Numbered from the stretch's first letter, positions 37,043 to 46,813 are shown. The stretch is DNA of 64,000 nt from Alphaproteobacteria bacterium (GCA_030041335.1 JASHOB010000175.1:17242-81241); one strand, 5' to 3'. Notes: generated from the letters alone by a model not told the origin. Program-made: numbers and translations.

Positions 37043-37987
37043 TGGCCACCTCTAGGTACATGATCAAGAACTTGCCTTATCAACATGTGCGGTCTTGGAC
37101 TGTTCCGGAATGTTTGTTGTAGCTGGCGAAGTAACACCAGCTATCAGGGTGAACACCGATCATCCCGACAAGCGGCACGCAATCAGACGCTCTGCAGACA
37201 TGGAGCGCTGAACATGTCCCCGACCGCGGACGAAAAAGGGGCTGTTTTTTTCATCCGCATGCGGCGATGAGAGCGGCCAATGGCATAATGTGCTGATGGG
37301 CCAAAAGGGCACTTATCAATGGCTGCGTAAGAATGGCTGGTAGCCGTGATCCCTGAGCGATCGCGGAACTGGACCGATCGCCGCCATTGGCCGCCATTAG
37401 CTTCTATGAAAACCGCTTTCAACCCGTGCACGTATGCGGTGCGCAAGGTGCAAAGCTGTCGGCGATTTTAGCATCGGTTACGACGGCATCTGCGTCATGA
37501 CATAGGCTGGCGGAGCGTGACGCGGCGTCGGCTGGGTGCGCCCGTCTACTGCTTGATGAATTGGGTTGCTTCGGCAGCGGCAACGCGAACCGTGTCCTGC
37601 GCCTCTGTGAATCACCTGAAAGAGCCGTGGCATCTTTGTGACCACATCGCCGTCTCCGATGCGCCGACATGGTCCAATAATTACACAATCTACGGTTCGT
37701 CATGCCTGAAATTCCAATGAATGTGGCTCAAGGTCGGTACACGCGATGACGGCAATGCCGTCGCCGGGAAAATTTCGGCGGTCGCGGGAGGCTGGGCAAA
37801 CCGGAGGTTGGGTCAAAGCGGAATAACGGGTTCCATGGAAGCGTTTTCCTCGACTGGAACACGCGACGCATCGAGCTTTCCATGGTTTGACTGACGCGCC
37901 ACCGGTGACGCTTCGGCCGTGGAACCTTCAATCCGAAGTGGGTGTTCAACTCGGTTATTCGTTATGGGCTAACTGGAGGAGCATTCG
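37043..37987. other. Gap of 945 bases without recognised genes
   Basis: Longest apparently non-coding stretch in the window. All frames are short and unlike the codon use of neighbouring genes. No tRNA, transposase remnant or repeat recognised. GGAGGAG at its end serves the 37988 gene. Confidence 0.4.
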
Positions 37988-38239
37988 ATGAGATTCATGG
38001 CGATGATTGTCGTAGCAACGGTATTCGGTCTGGGCACTCTGCTGATGAACTCGGCCGCTAGAGCGGATGTTGTGTGCAGCGGCGATACTTGTTGGCACAC
38101 CCATGGCGGTTATCACTACCCACCCGGTGTCGTGGTTCGTCATGATGACAGATGGCACTGGGGTCATGACGAACATTACCGCTGGCGCGAACACGAAGGC
38201 CGCGGTTATTGGCGCAACGGTGTGTGGGTCACGTTCTGA
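37988..38239 (+). CDS. Small exported His/Trp-rich protein
   Basis: 83 residues. Signal peptide 1-26 (NSAARA) followed by DVVCSGDTCWHTHGGYHY and a tail rich in His, Arg, Trp and acidic residues (HWGHDEHYRWREHEGRGYW). Two Cys in C-x4-C could form a disulphide or bind metal with the many His. GGAGGAG lies 7-8 bases before the ATG, so translation is likely efficient. Unknown family; metal binding or cell-wall association is only suggested by composition. Confidence 0.72.
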   Translation: MRFMAMIVVATVFGLGTLLMNSAARADVVCSGDTCWHTHGGYHYPPGVVVRHDDRWHWGHDEHYRWREHEGRGYWRNGVWVTF

Positions 38240-38280
38240 TCGATAATTCGTGCCCCGCTCCGGCGGGGCACCTCTCTCCG

Positions 38281-38419
38281 CTCGATTTCAATCCTGTAAC
38301 TTGTCGGCGCTGGAGAGATCGCAGCACTCGTGGCGACCACGCGCCAGGAAGGACACGCCTAAAGGCAAAGGTGCACCATAGGGCAATCAGGTTGAAATCG
38401 AGAGGGTCCTTCCTGGCGC
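38281..38419. repeat. Interleaved inverted repeats with pseudoknot topology
   Basis: CTCGATTTCAA (38281-38291) pairs with TTGAAATCGAG (38392-38402). GCGCCAGGAAGGAC (38341-38354) pairs perfectly with 38406-38419. The order is A, B, A', B', so both stems can only form together as a pseudoknot. It lies in the 447-base gap between two small exported protein genes; no coding frame there is convincing. It may be a structured RNA or remnants of an inverted duplication. Confidence 0.5.
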
Positions 38420-38686
38420 TGAGGCTGGTAATGGCGAGACGGGGCTTTCCCGCGACGCGATGCAGGCAACGAGTGAGCTTTCCACTCATGTGCTATTCCC
38501 AGCTGATAGAAGCGCACGCCGTCCGCTCGCCTTCTGTATGGAAAATATCCCGGATCAATCTCGGGGGCGGACGCGGATTCAACAACGACTGATCGGCGCG
38601 ATGCGTGCTCGGGAACAAGCGCCAGCGAGGCCACGTTCTGAGGGGACGTGCGGGACTACCCGCGTTCGACATTCAAGGAGATGATC

Positions 38687-39214
38687 GTGATTCGCAACTT
38701 ACTTGCCGGTGCCGCTGCGCTGGCGCTGATGACCGCCGCCGCCTATGCACAGGACAGCACCTATTACTCCAACACAAGAACGGTGACTCAAACCAACCCA
38801 TTCGGTTCGAGCCGCGTGGTGACTACCACGATATCGGAAGCGCCACCGGTAGTGGCGCCGCCGCTAGCGGGCGATGACGACGCTGCGAACGCGGTCGGTG
38901 GTTCGCAACAACCGCCGCCGCCCGACTATGCACGGCCGCCCCCCGACTATGCGCAGACGATGACTACAACCGAATACGGACCTGATGGCGTTGAAACCGA
39001 GCGCACCGAGCGCTACCGCCGCCAGCAAACTCTTTATGACGGCAATGGCGCGCTCAGCGCTCATACGACAACCACGCGTACGAACACCGTGACCTATGGT
39101 CCGGCCCCGGTCTATATGCCGAATGCGGCCGCGGTCGGCCCGTCGCCCAGTCTCGACCTGCCGCCACCCTATCGGCAAACGACCGTGACCACGAACACGA
39201 CGACGGACGAATAG
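38687..39214 (+). CDS. Exported Thr/Pro/Tyr-rich protein
   Basis: 175 residues from GTG 38687, which has AAGGAG 6 bases upstream; the in-frame ATG at 38681 would abut the ribosome site. Signal peptide 1-21 (MTAAAYAQ). The mature part is low complexity: repeated Thr runs (TRTVTQTNPFGSSRVVTTTI, TTTRTNTVTYGP, TTVTTNTTTDE) and Pro-Asp-Tyr repeats (PPPDYARPPPDYAQ). No family recognised; it is probably a surface or periplasmic structural protein. Convergent with the dipZ-like gene, separated by a strong hairpin. Confidence 0.7.
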   Translation: MIRNLLAGAAALALMTAAAYAQDSTYYSNTRTVTQTNPFGSSRVVTTTISEAPPVVAPPLAGDDDAANAVGGSQQPPPPDYARPPPDYAQTMTTTEYGPDGVETERTERYRRQQTLYDGNGALSAHTTTTRTNTVTYGPAPVYMPNAAAVGPSPSLDLPPPYRQTTVTTNTTTDE

Positions 39215-39257
39215 CCTGGCCGTCTTACCGATACCGTTCTGGCCTAAACCCTCACAA

Positions 39258-39285
39258 AACCCTCCCCGTCTTCTCGGGGAGGGTT
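39258..39285. terminator. Strong bidirectional hairpin terminator
   Basis: AACCCTCCCCG, 6-base loop TCTTCT, CGGGGAGGGTT: an 11-bp perfect stem between two convergent genes (stops at 39214 and 39298). A-rich sequence to its left gives a short U-run for the minus-strand transcript. Confidence 0.8.
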
Positions 39286-39297
39286 ACGGTCCTGGGC

Positions 39298-41076
39298 TTA
39301 CCCGAAGGTGAACGCATAAGCCTCGACGCCGGGATCGAGAAACTGGATCTCGAAAGTTCGATCCTTGATCGGACCGGACTGGCGGATGAGCTGATAAAGC
39401 CGCTGGCCCCTCACCACGCCGTTGCCGGCAGCATCAATATCGCTGCCATGGCTCTCACCCGGCGGGGCGCCATCAAGGGTAACGCGGAAGTGCACGGGCT
39501 TGTCGTCTTTCGCCGGCCCCAGCACGAGATGAAGATCGCGCGCGTGGAAGCGATAAACGATGCTTCCGTCTTTTTCGTTCAGCGCGGCGTGCTGCATGCC
39601 GACCGTCCAGTCTCCGGTCAGTCCCCATTCGTTAAGCGCGGCCTTGGGTGCAACGTAGTCATGCGGCGCGTCGTGAATCTCGCCGCCGGGCGAGGCGAAA
39701 TTGTCCGCGCGGAAATAGCCGATATATGTTTCGGGCGATTTGTCCTCCACGGTGTCCGCTGGCGCTTCGGCACCCGAAGCACTGACGGCGACTAAACCGC
39801 GCGCAACCTTGTTGCCCGCCTCCGCCAGCAATTGCTGAATGACGCGCTCCGATTCGTCGTAGTCGCCTTCGCCGAAATGCTCGTGGCGGATGCGACCCTC
39901 AGCGTCGATGAAATAATGCGCCGGCCAATATTCGTTGTCGAACGCCCGCCAGATGGTGAAGGCGTTGTCGATGGCAACCGGGTAGGTAATTTTCAGATTG
40001 GCGACGGCCTTCTTGACGTTGTCGATATCGTGCTCGAACGCGAATTCCGGCGAATGCACGCCGATCACCATCAGGCCTTCGTCCTTATACTTTGCCCACC
40101 ACGCCCGCACATAGGGAATGGCGCGTAGACAATTGATGCACGAATACGTCCAGAAATCGATCAGCACCACCTTGCCCTTGAGCGCCGCGGGATCGAGTGG
40201 CGGCGAATTCAACCAAGCCGCCGCGCCCGCCAGCGAGGGAAATGGTCCCAACACCGGCAAGGCTGGCTTCGGTGCAGCAGCGGGCTTCGCGCCTTTCAAC
40301 ATGTTTTCCTGGTCGCCGTTCGATACCAAGGGCACGGACGGTTGCTGTTTCGGTGGGTGGACTCTGTCGAGCAGCCCCTGCTCCAGCGACGCCGTGCCGG
40401 CAACCGATACCTGCGTGAGAAATCCGGTATCGAGGCCGAGCGCGATGACGACCACGGCGGCCAGCACGGCGACGCCAAGCCCGCGCCGAATCCACTCGCC
40501 GACGCCGAGCGAGCGCTTCATGGCGGCGAAAATGCGGCCGCCGACGATGAGCGCCAGCGCCAGCGAGGTGGCGGCACCAGCCGCGTAGGCCGCGAGCAGG
40601 AGCGTCGTCCGCAGATTGGCGCCTTGGAGCGCTGCGCCGGTCAGGATCAAACCCAAAATCGGTCCGGCACAAGGTGCCCAGAGCAAACCGGTGGCGATAC
40701 CCAGCACCAGCGAGGTGCCGACCGAGCCGCCGGCACCGCCTTGCTCGGTTGATGCCGACAATCGCGCGCCCAGCGCCACCAGCGGCCGCGTCAACCAATC
40801 CGCCAATGACGGGAACAGGAGCACGACGCCGAAGATTGCCAGTAACAGGATTGCTGCATCACGGCCATATTCGTTCGCCTGCACTGCCCAGCCCCCGCCG
40901 AATGCTGCCAATGTCGCGATCAGCGCGAACGTCATCGCCATGCCGACCAGCAGGGGCAGGCCGTTTTTGAGGAAAGGCCGGTCTGCGCGCGCGAATACGA
41001 AGGGCAGAACCGGAAGGATACAAGGGCTGACGATGGTCAGCACGCCGCCGAGATATGCAAGCAGGAACAGAATCAT
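39298..41076 (-). CDS. DipZ-like protein: CcdA electron-transfer domain fused to thioredoxin-like and C-terminal domains
   Basis: 592 residues. About 1-230 is a CcdA/DsbD membrane domain with IVSPCILPVLPFVF near the N-terminus and CAGP in a later helix, supplying the two redox cysteines. A Pro/Lys-rich linker leads to a periplasmic thioredoxin-like domain with the motif SCINC (about residue 320). A C-terminal beta-rich domain (about 455-592) has LHLVLGPA and GVVRGQRLYQLIR, as in mycobacterial DipZ. It moves reducing power across the membrane to periplasmic thiols, useful for cytochrome c maturation. ATG 41076 is preferred to an in-frame TTG at 41100. Confidence 0.9.
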   Translation of the reverse strand: MILFLLAYLGGVLTIVSPCILPVLPFVFARADRPFLKNGLPLLVGMAMTFALIATLAAFGGGWAVQANEYGRDAAILLLAIFGVVLLFPSLADWLTRPLVALGARLSASTEQGGAGGSVGTSLVLGIATGLLWAPCAGPILGLILTGAALQGANLRTTLLLAAYAAGAATSLALALIVGGRIFAAMKRSLGVGEWIRRGLGVAVLAAVVVIALGLDTGFLTQVSVAGTASLEQGLLDRVHPPKQQPSVPLVSNGDQENMLKGAKPAAAPKPALPVLGPFPSLAGAAAWLNSPPLDPAALKGKVVLIDFWTYSCINCLRAIPYVRAWWAKYKDEGLMVIGVHSPEFAFEHDIDNVKKAVANLKITYPVAIDNAFTIWRAFDNEYWPAHYFIDAEGRIRHEHFGEGDYDESERVIQQLLAEAGNKVARGLVAVSASGAEAPADTVEDKSPETYIGYFRADNFASPGGEIHDAPHDYVAPKAALNEWGLTGDWTVGMQHAALNEKDGSIVYRFHARDLHLVLGPAKDDKPVHFRVTLDGAPPGESHGSDIDAAGNGVVRGQRLYQLIRQSGPIKDRTFEIQFLDPGVEAYAFTFG

Positions 41077-41458
41077 TGGCGGGAACAGCCCGTTAAGCAA
41101 CCGCTGGTTTGAACGTCAGCGCAAGCCCATTCATGCACGCGCATGATCCCTCAAGCCGCGGCCGATTGCAAAGATACCAAGTGCTGCCCGCACCGCTCGC
41201 TACGGCCTCATCTCATCGTTGCGATGGCACGGCCGCACTGAAGCTCCTTTCCCGTGCCGAGACCGAAGGAATTGCAATACCCGATTGGAGTCTTCTTGGG
41301 CGCGACCATTCTGGTGTGACCGAGGCGAGCGCAACGGCCACGAGGCTGGCTTTCGTAGGCAAGATGATGCTGAAGCGCGACCATTTCCCCGGTATCGGCC
41401 TAATCCGTCACCGGTTTTCACGTCAACGGACTTCAATGGCCGGCGCGGGCACAGCCAC
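41077..41458. other. Gap of 382 bases
   Basis: Lies between the DipZ-like gene start and the phosphatase stop. No supported gene, RNA or hairpin seen. Confidence 0.35.
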
Positions 41459-42907
41459 TCATGAGTGTCGTGCGGCGCGGCGCGCTGTCGATCTTGTCTT
41501 GCGCTTGCGTCTCGTCGCCGTGCGCGACTTTCGGGCCTGCTGCCGATGCAGTTGGCGTATCTGTTCTGCCTCCGCAGGGAAGCCCAGGTTATTGGGTGTG
41601 TAAGTTGTTCGCTTGTGCGTGGCGAGGTCAACGGTCACGTAATCGTCAGGCGTCTTTGCCTGATCGGCATCGCTCGCGGGATGGTATTCGATCCGCAGCT
41701 GTTGGGGATCGACGGTAATGCGGAGATAGCCATACCCCGTGTCGTCATAATTCTCGAGCGTGACCTGATCCTCGTTGTGCGCGTGCGGCTGAACTATTTG
41801 GGGCGTACGCAGCGGGCCGCCGTGCGGATGAAGCTTTTGCACGTTGTGCCCGCCGTTGCCACAAATGATGTAGGGTATCTCCGTTCCATCCGACCGACGA
41901 CGCGTGAATCGCTGATAGTTGTGCGCGTGACCGGCCAGTACGGCATGCGGCCAAATGCCGACCTCTCCGCAAATGGCGTCCATTTGCGCGCGCATCTCGG
42001 TGCTCGAAGAGTGCTGCGAGCCGATCGCGTAAGGCGGATGGTGGTGCGCGAACAAGAGAGCGCCCTGATAGTTCTCCGATTTCACACGCTCTAGAGCCAC
42101 TCTGAGGAACTTCAGTTGGGAGTTCCCGATCGCGTTGTCAGCAATCACACCCGGGTCCTCCAGCGTATTGCTGTAGAACACGAGAATGCGCACGAAGGGC
42201 GCGTCAAAGGTGAAAAAAACGCCAGGTTGAATTTGCGCGGTGCGGGACAGACCGCCGGCCTCGGGTGTGACCGTGAAACCGTCGGCAGGGTCGGCGCAGA
42301 AGTTTCGAAGATAGGCCTCAAGGCTCTTGCGATGAGCCAACGGCGAGATCATCCCGTCGTGATTGCCGGCCACCGCCATCACCGGCGCAGGATAGTTTCG
42401 GTACGGCTCGTAAAATTGATCATAATAATACTCGGTTTCACCGAAACTGTAGACGATGTCGCCGAGCAGCAAGCAGAACTGCGGAATTTCTCGCGGATCG
42501 CTGTCGGTAAAGTCGTTGACCATTTTGTCGGTGACTTCATTTTGGGTCTTTGGCCCCCGCGTGCTGCCACAGTCGCCGGTGGAATGGAATGTGATCTGCT
42601 TGCGCTGCTCGATCGCACCGATTGCCCGCTGATTGTTGCCGAAGACATCGAGCAGCGTGAGTTGCGGTTCCGGTCCCAGAGCGCGTGGCGCCGGAAAAGG
42701 CAGCGCCTTGAGGCGATGCTCCTCGTTCAATTTATCGATGATCTTATAGGCGGGGGCATCGGATGGGTGTGTGATCTTGAAAATTTGTGGATCAGGCGTG
42801 GGCTCCGGTTGAGCATAGACAGGCGATTCAAGATTTCTCGGTGCTGCACCCGCGGGACTCACGGTGCCTCCGCCCGAACTGCCGTTGCTATTACGATTAG
42901 TCGCCAT
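41459..42907 (-). CDS. Calcineurin-like metallophosphoesterase (purple acid phosphatase-like)
   Basis: 482 residues from ATG 42907, which has GAGGGG a few bases upstream; a start at 42955 would add 16 residues. The metal-binding signature of the superfamily is present in order: GDCGSTR, LLGDIVYSFG-x-TEYYYDQF, AGNHDG, FAHHHPPY and GHAHNY. These correspond to the Asp, Asp, Asn-His, His and His-x-His ligands, with GDCG replacing the usual GDxH. The N-terminus is Ser/Gly/Asn-rich with no signal peptide, and the C-terminus is very basic (KSRTATRRKRKTR). Substrate unknown; the lack of an export signal is unusual for purple acid phosphatases. Confidence 0.85.
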   Translation of the reverse strand: MATNRNSNGSSGGGTVSPAGAAPRNLESPVYAQPEPTPDPQIFKITHPSDAPAYKIIDKLNEEHRLKALPFPAPRALGPEPQLTLLDVFGNNQRAIGAIEQRKQITFHSTGDCGSTRGPKTQNEVTDKMVNDFTDSDPREIPQFCLLLGDIVYSFGETEYYYDQFYEPYRNYPAPVMAVAGNHDGMISPLAHRKSLEAYLRNFCADPADGFTVTPEAGGLSRTAQIQPGVFFTFDAPFVRILVFYSNTLEDPGVIADNAIGNSQLKFLRVALERVKSENYQGALLFAHHHPPYAIGSQHSSSTEMRAQMDAICGEVGIWPHAVLAGHAHNYQRFTRRRSDGTEIPYIICGNGGHNVQKLHPHGGPLRTPQIVQPHAHNEDQVTLENYDDTGYGYLRITVDPQQLRIEYHPASDADQAKTPDDYVTVDLATHKRTTYTPNNLGFPAEAEQIRQLHRQQARKSRTATRRKRKTRSTARRAARHS

Positions 42908-43667
42908 CGGCCCCTCAGATTGCGACGCGACTCGGACGTTATCCTGACGATTCATCAGGTGAAAGCGAAAACGACTTTCATTCGAAGTTTCTTGAGGCGT
43001 TCGTTACCGAACGATGGCAGCGTCGAGAGTTTATGATCTCTCTGACGGCGACTTTTTTGGACTGCACGATGAAGAGCTTACCTTGGAAGCAAGGAGCGAA
43101 GGGCTTTGTACTTTCATCCTGCTGATGGTTTTGCTCCCGCTGAAACAAAGCGGCATCGCGACCTCGCGCCCCGCAAAACGCACGATATTGACCACTTTTC
43201 AACACGGCACAAACGGACGCAACGACCCGATTATACGCGCCAACGACGATGACAAGGCATCCCAGCTCAAGCCTGAAATCCTTGCTCCGACCCACGCTGC
43301 GTGATTGTATCCGGCGCGGCATCTCAGTATGACGTCCTCAAAATCAGCACATCGCCCGATACCGACATGCTTGCAAACCGCGGTGGCCATGTCGACCAAT
43401 CGGCCTCTGGACGGTGACCAACCGCAAACACCCACAGCTTTCGGCGCCAGCGATCGACCCTCGGCCTATCGCCTCGACGATATGACAGCGCCAATCGGTG
43501 GTATCGGACGTTGCTTGCACCCCCAGCGCGGCTCGCGACATCGGGCGTATCTGCATCAAGTTTTGCGGGCAAGGACCCAGCACGGCATCTACCGGCATGC
43601 GGACGGCACCCCCGAGGCCTGCCGGGTCTTTTTTGTCCCTATAGCGAGGAATTGGAGGCTTCGCGCC
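42908..43667. other. Gap of 760 bases
   Basis: Contains only frames without recognisable features or ribosome sites on both strands. The right end provides GGAGG for the small lipoprotein gene. Confidence 0.35.
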
Positions 43668-43865
43668 ATGACCAGGATTAGCGCCGCGACCGCCCTGCTC
43701 GCGTTGGCGGGCCTGCTGCTGCTCGCCGCTTGCAATCCGCTGCCTGGCCTGGCCGATCAGTCGCCTTCGACAGAGGCCGGGATCGAGAATGACATCATGG
43801 CATCGCGCCCTGCCAACAATGTGGGCCTTGCCCCTCCGATCGAGATAACCGCCCCAACGCGATAA
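43668..43865 (+). CDS. Small lipoprotein
   Basis: 65 residues. Signal with lipobox LLAAC at about 19-23 (ATALLALAGLLLLAAC), then a short polar tail NPLPGLADQSPS... without recognised fold. GGAGG 9 bases before the ATG supports translation. Similar small lipoproteins often serve as entericidin-like or membrane-stress peptides, but this tail is not diagnostic. Confidence 0.7.
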   Translation: MTRISAATALLALAGLLLLAACNPLPGLADQSPSTEAGIENDIMASRPANNVGLAPPIEITAPTR

Positions 43866-44219
43866 GGGCCGACGTCCCGACCAGCGCCCGAAGCGCCGTA
43901 GGTGCCCATCTCGACCACGCGTCGCATCGCAAGCCGATCGACGTGTTCATAGAGTGTCACGCAAGTCATCGAGTTACTATCGGATGCCAGCGATCAAGCG
44001 TGAACCTCGGACGACCGTCACGGCTTCGCGTTTTGCGGCCCCCTTTGTTGACTGTATCGCAGACCGATGCCGACGCGTCTTCTCTGAGCCGGTTTCTCAA
44101 AAAGAGTTCGGGACATACGACAATTTTTCTGTCGGCTGCGGCGGTGTTCGGCATAGTCTGCGCGGGATCCGCGCTCCGCGCGAGCGGTCATCATGCGCAT
44201 ATGGCAGGAGGGTAGCCGG
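43866..44219. other. Gap of 354 bases
   Basis: No supported gene. Ends with AGGAGG, 9 bases before the next start codon. Confidence 0.35.
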
Positions 44220-45047
44220 ATGGAAAGCCGTTTCGTCGAAAGCAACGGGGCAATGATTCACTACCTGTTTTCCGGGAACGGCGAGCCGATCGTTCTCCTG
44301 CATGGCTATGCGCAAAGCAGCCATATGTGGCAGCCGCTCATCCCTGAACTCGCCAAGACGCATACGGTGATCGCTCCCGATCTGCGCGGCTTCGGGGATT
44401 CATCCAAACCGGAAGGCGGCTACGACAAGACAACGATGGCCGTGGACATTCGCGGTCTTGCCCATTCGCTTGGTTTCGCAAGCATAAGGATTGTCGGTCA
44501 CGATATCGGCTTGATGGTCGCCTATGCCTACGCCGCGCAGTATCCGAGGGAGGTGGACAAAATTGTTTTGATGGATGCATTTCTTCCGGGTGTGGGCGAC
44601 TGGACGCAGGTCTGGCTTCTCCGGGACCTCTGGCATTTTCACTTTTACGGCAAGACGCCGCTCGCGCTCGTCGACGGCCGCGAGCGCATCTATCTCGAGC
44701 ATTTCTGGAATGATTTCGCAGCGGACCCCGACCATTCCGTCTCCGAAGCGGATCGCCAGACTTATGCCGCGGCCTACGCCAAGCCGGGCGCCATGCGGGC
44801 TGGCTTCGAGGTGTTCCGCGCCTTCGAACAGGACGCGGTCGACTTCGCGGTCTTCAGCAAGACCAAACTGAAAATGCCCATGCTGGTGCTTACCGGGGAA
44901 AAGGCCTCCGGCGAATTCCTGATAACCCAAGGCCGCCTCGTCGCCGAGAACGTCGAAGGCGTCATCATCAAGGGCTCGGGCCACTGGCTCATCGACGAAG
45001 CGCCGGGGCAGGTCATTCCGAAATTGTTGACCTTCCTTGAGCGTTGA
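44220..45047 (+). CDS. Alpha/beta hydrolase with Asp nucleophile (epoxide hydrolase/dehalogenase-like)
   Basis: 275 residues. Oxyanion segment LLHGYAQSSHMW, then nucleophile elbow GHDIG at 93-97 giving D95, cap domain from about 130 to 210, and catalytic His in GSGHWLIDE near 261. An Asp nucleophile marks epoxide hydrolases and haloalkane or haloacid dehalogenases rather than esterases; the cap sequence fits epoxide hydrolases better, but no test is possible here. AGGAGG lies 9 bases before ATG 44220, ruling out the in-frame upstream start. Followed after 191 bases by an acyl-CoA synthetase. Confidence 0.88.
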   Translation: MESRFVESNGAMIHYLFSGNGEPIVLLHGYAQSSHMWQPLIPELAKTHTVIAPDLRGFGDSSKPEGGYDKTTMAVDIRGLAHSLGFASIRIVGHDIGLMVAYAYAAQYPREVDKIVLMDAFLPGVGDWTQVWLLRDLWHFHFYGKTPLALVDGRERIYLEHFWNDFAADPDHSVSEADRQTYAAAYAKPGAMRAGFEVFRAFEQDAVDFAVFSKTKLKMPMLVLTGEKASGEFLITQGRLVAENVEGVIIKGSGHWLIDEAPGQVIPKLLTFLER

Positions 45048-45238
45048 TCCTTGCGCCCGGCCATCGCTCGATCGATCGATCATCGGACCTAAACGTGGAG
45101 GGAGTGAGAGACCGGCTATCCCCCCGCGTCGCGCAACCCGCGCGCCGGGAACAGCTTTTTTTTGGTGCCCGCCCTTGACACGGATAATCTTCCCAAGTTC
45201 TGAATCCGATACGCTGTAACTGGACAAAGGCGTCCCGA

Positions 45239-46813
45239 ATGGAGCTTCCTCTGACGCCTCTTGCCTTCGGCGCCCGCGCTCGTCGTCTCTACGGCGGACG
45301 CGAGGCTGTCAGGGACGGAGAGGTCACCCTCAGCTATGCCGAGTTCCTCGGCCGGTGCGACCGCTGGTCATCACGGCTGCAAGAGTTCGGCGTGAAACCA
45401 GGCGACCGCATCGCCTATATTGCCCAAAATATACCCGCCCATCTCGAAGGCTATTACGCGGTTCCGCAGGTAGGCGCGGTGCTCGTGCCGATCAATTATC
45501 GGCTTTCGGCGGCGGATTTCGTCTATATCGTCAACCATTCCGGAGCGCGCGTGCTCTGCGTCGACGAGGACCATGTCGAGGCGGTCGAGGCGGTCCGCGA
45601 CCAAATGTCAAAAGTCGAACATTTCGTTGCGCTCGAGGGCGACCGCCAAGGCTGGTTTGACTACGAGGCCGGGATATCAACGGCTTCGGCCGATTTCGAA
45701 CCGGTGTCGATCGACGAGAACGATATCATCACGATCAACTATACGAGCGGCACCACGGCACGGCCGAAGGGCGTGATGATCACGCATCGAAACGCCTATC
45801 TGAACGTGCTCGGTACGCTCGCCCACTTCGCAATGAGCCCAGCCGACCGCTATCTGTGGACACTACCGATGTTTCACGCCAATGGCTGGACCTTCGTCTG
45901 GCTGGTGACGGCGAGGGGTGCGGCGCATGTGTGCCTTCGCAAAGTGGACCCGGTCGCGATCTTTCAACTCATCGGCGAAGCGGGCATCACGACGCTCTGC
46001 GCGGCGCCGACAGTGTTGATCGGCATTGCCAATGCTCCGGCGGAAGCGCGCGCGCCGGCTGCGGGCCGGAAGGTGCGGCTGCTGACGGCCGGGGCGCCGC
46101 CCGCCGCCGTGACGATCGACCGCGTCGAGCGTGAACTCGGGTGGGAAGTGCAACATGTCTACGGCCTCACCGAGACCTCGCCCCTGATCCTACTGTGCGA
46201 GCCGCTGCCGGAGCACGCTGGTCTTCCAGCGGCCGAGCGCGCCGCGATCAAGGCGCGCCAAGGAGTCGAACTCGTCAGCTCCGGCGAGATCTGCGTCATG
46301 GACGAGGGGGGCAGAGCCGTGCCGAACGATGGAGTCAGCCTCGGCGAAATCTGCGTCCGCGGTAATGTCGTGATGAAGGGTTATTTCAGGGATCCCGAGG
46401 CCACTGCGGCCGCGATCAAGGACGGCTGGTTCCATACGGGCGACGCCGCAGTCGTACATCCCGACGGTTATGTCGAGATCAAGGACCGCTTCAAGGATGT
46501 CATCATCAGCGGCGGCGAGAACATCTCCTCGGTCGAGATTGAAGGCGTGCTGCTGCGGCACCCGGCCGTGCAGGAAGTCTCCGTCGTCGGCATGCCCCAT
46601 CCGCGCTGGGGCGAGGCGCCCCACGCCTTCGTTGTGCTTAAGACAGGCGCGGTGGCAACGGAGGCGGAACTGCGTCGGTTTGCACGCGACAACCTTGCCC
46701 ATTTCAAGGTGCCGCAGTGGGTCACCTTCGTCAAAGAACTGCCGAAGACCGCGACCGGGAAGATCCAGAAGTTTATCCTCCGCGGACGCGAGCCTGGGAT
46801 CGTGGCGCAATAA
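45239..46813 (+). CDS. AMP-dependent acyl-CoA synthetase (medium/long-chain type)
   Basis: 524 residues, full length for the ANL superfamily. Core motifs: P-loop YTSGTTARPKGV from about residue 168, VYGLTETSP (A5), GWFHTGDAAVVHPDGY and KDRFKDVIISGGENISSVEIE (A7-A8), and C-terminal catalytic Lys in KTATGKIQKF. It activates a fatty or aryl acid to its CoA ester via an acyl-AMP. Substrate length is not readable. The neighbouring hydrolase on the same strand may provide or use the acid; co-transcription is possible across the 191-base gap, which contains a T-run near 45155. Confidence 0.93.
   Translation: MELPLTPLAFGARARRLYGGREAVRDGEVTLSYAEFLGRCDRWSSRLQEFGVKPGDRIAYIAQNIPAHLEGYYAVPQVGAVLVPINYRLSAADFVYIVNHSGARVLCVDEDHVEAVEAVRDQMSKVEHFVALEGDRQGWFDYEAGISTASADFEPVSIDENDIITINYTSGTTARPKGVMITHRNAYLNVLGTLAHFAMSPADRYLWTLPMFHANGWTFVWLVTARGAAHVCLRKVDPVAIFQLIGEAGITTLCAAPTVLIGIANAPAEARAPAAGRKVRLLTAGAPPAAVTIDRVERELGWEVQHVYGLTETSPLILLCEPLPEHAGLPAAERAAIKARQGVELVSSGEICVMDEGGRAVPNDGVSLGEICVRGNVVMKGYFRDPEATAAAIKDGWFHTGDAAVVHPDGYVEIKDRFKDVIISGGENISSVEIEGVLLRHPAVQEVSVVGMPHPRWGEAPHAFVVLKTGAVATEAELRRFARDNLAHFKVPQWVTFVKELPKTATGKIQKFILRGREPGIVAQ

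Noticed and set aside
43757..43969. Minus-strand frame of about 70 codons over the small lipoprotein
   Set aside because: The plus strand has a lipobox and a GGAGG site; the opposite frame has neither domain nor ribosome site.
45150..45165. T-run downstream of the epoxide-hydrolase-like gene as a terminator
   Set aside because: I could not find a convincing stem directly before it.
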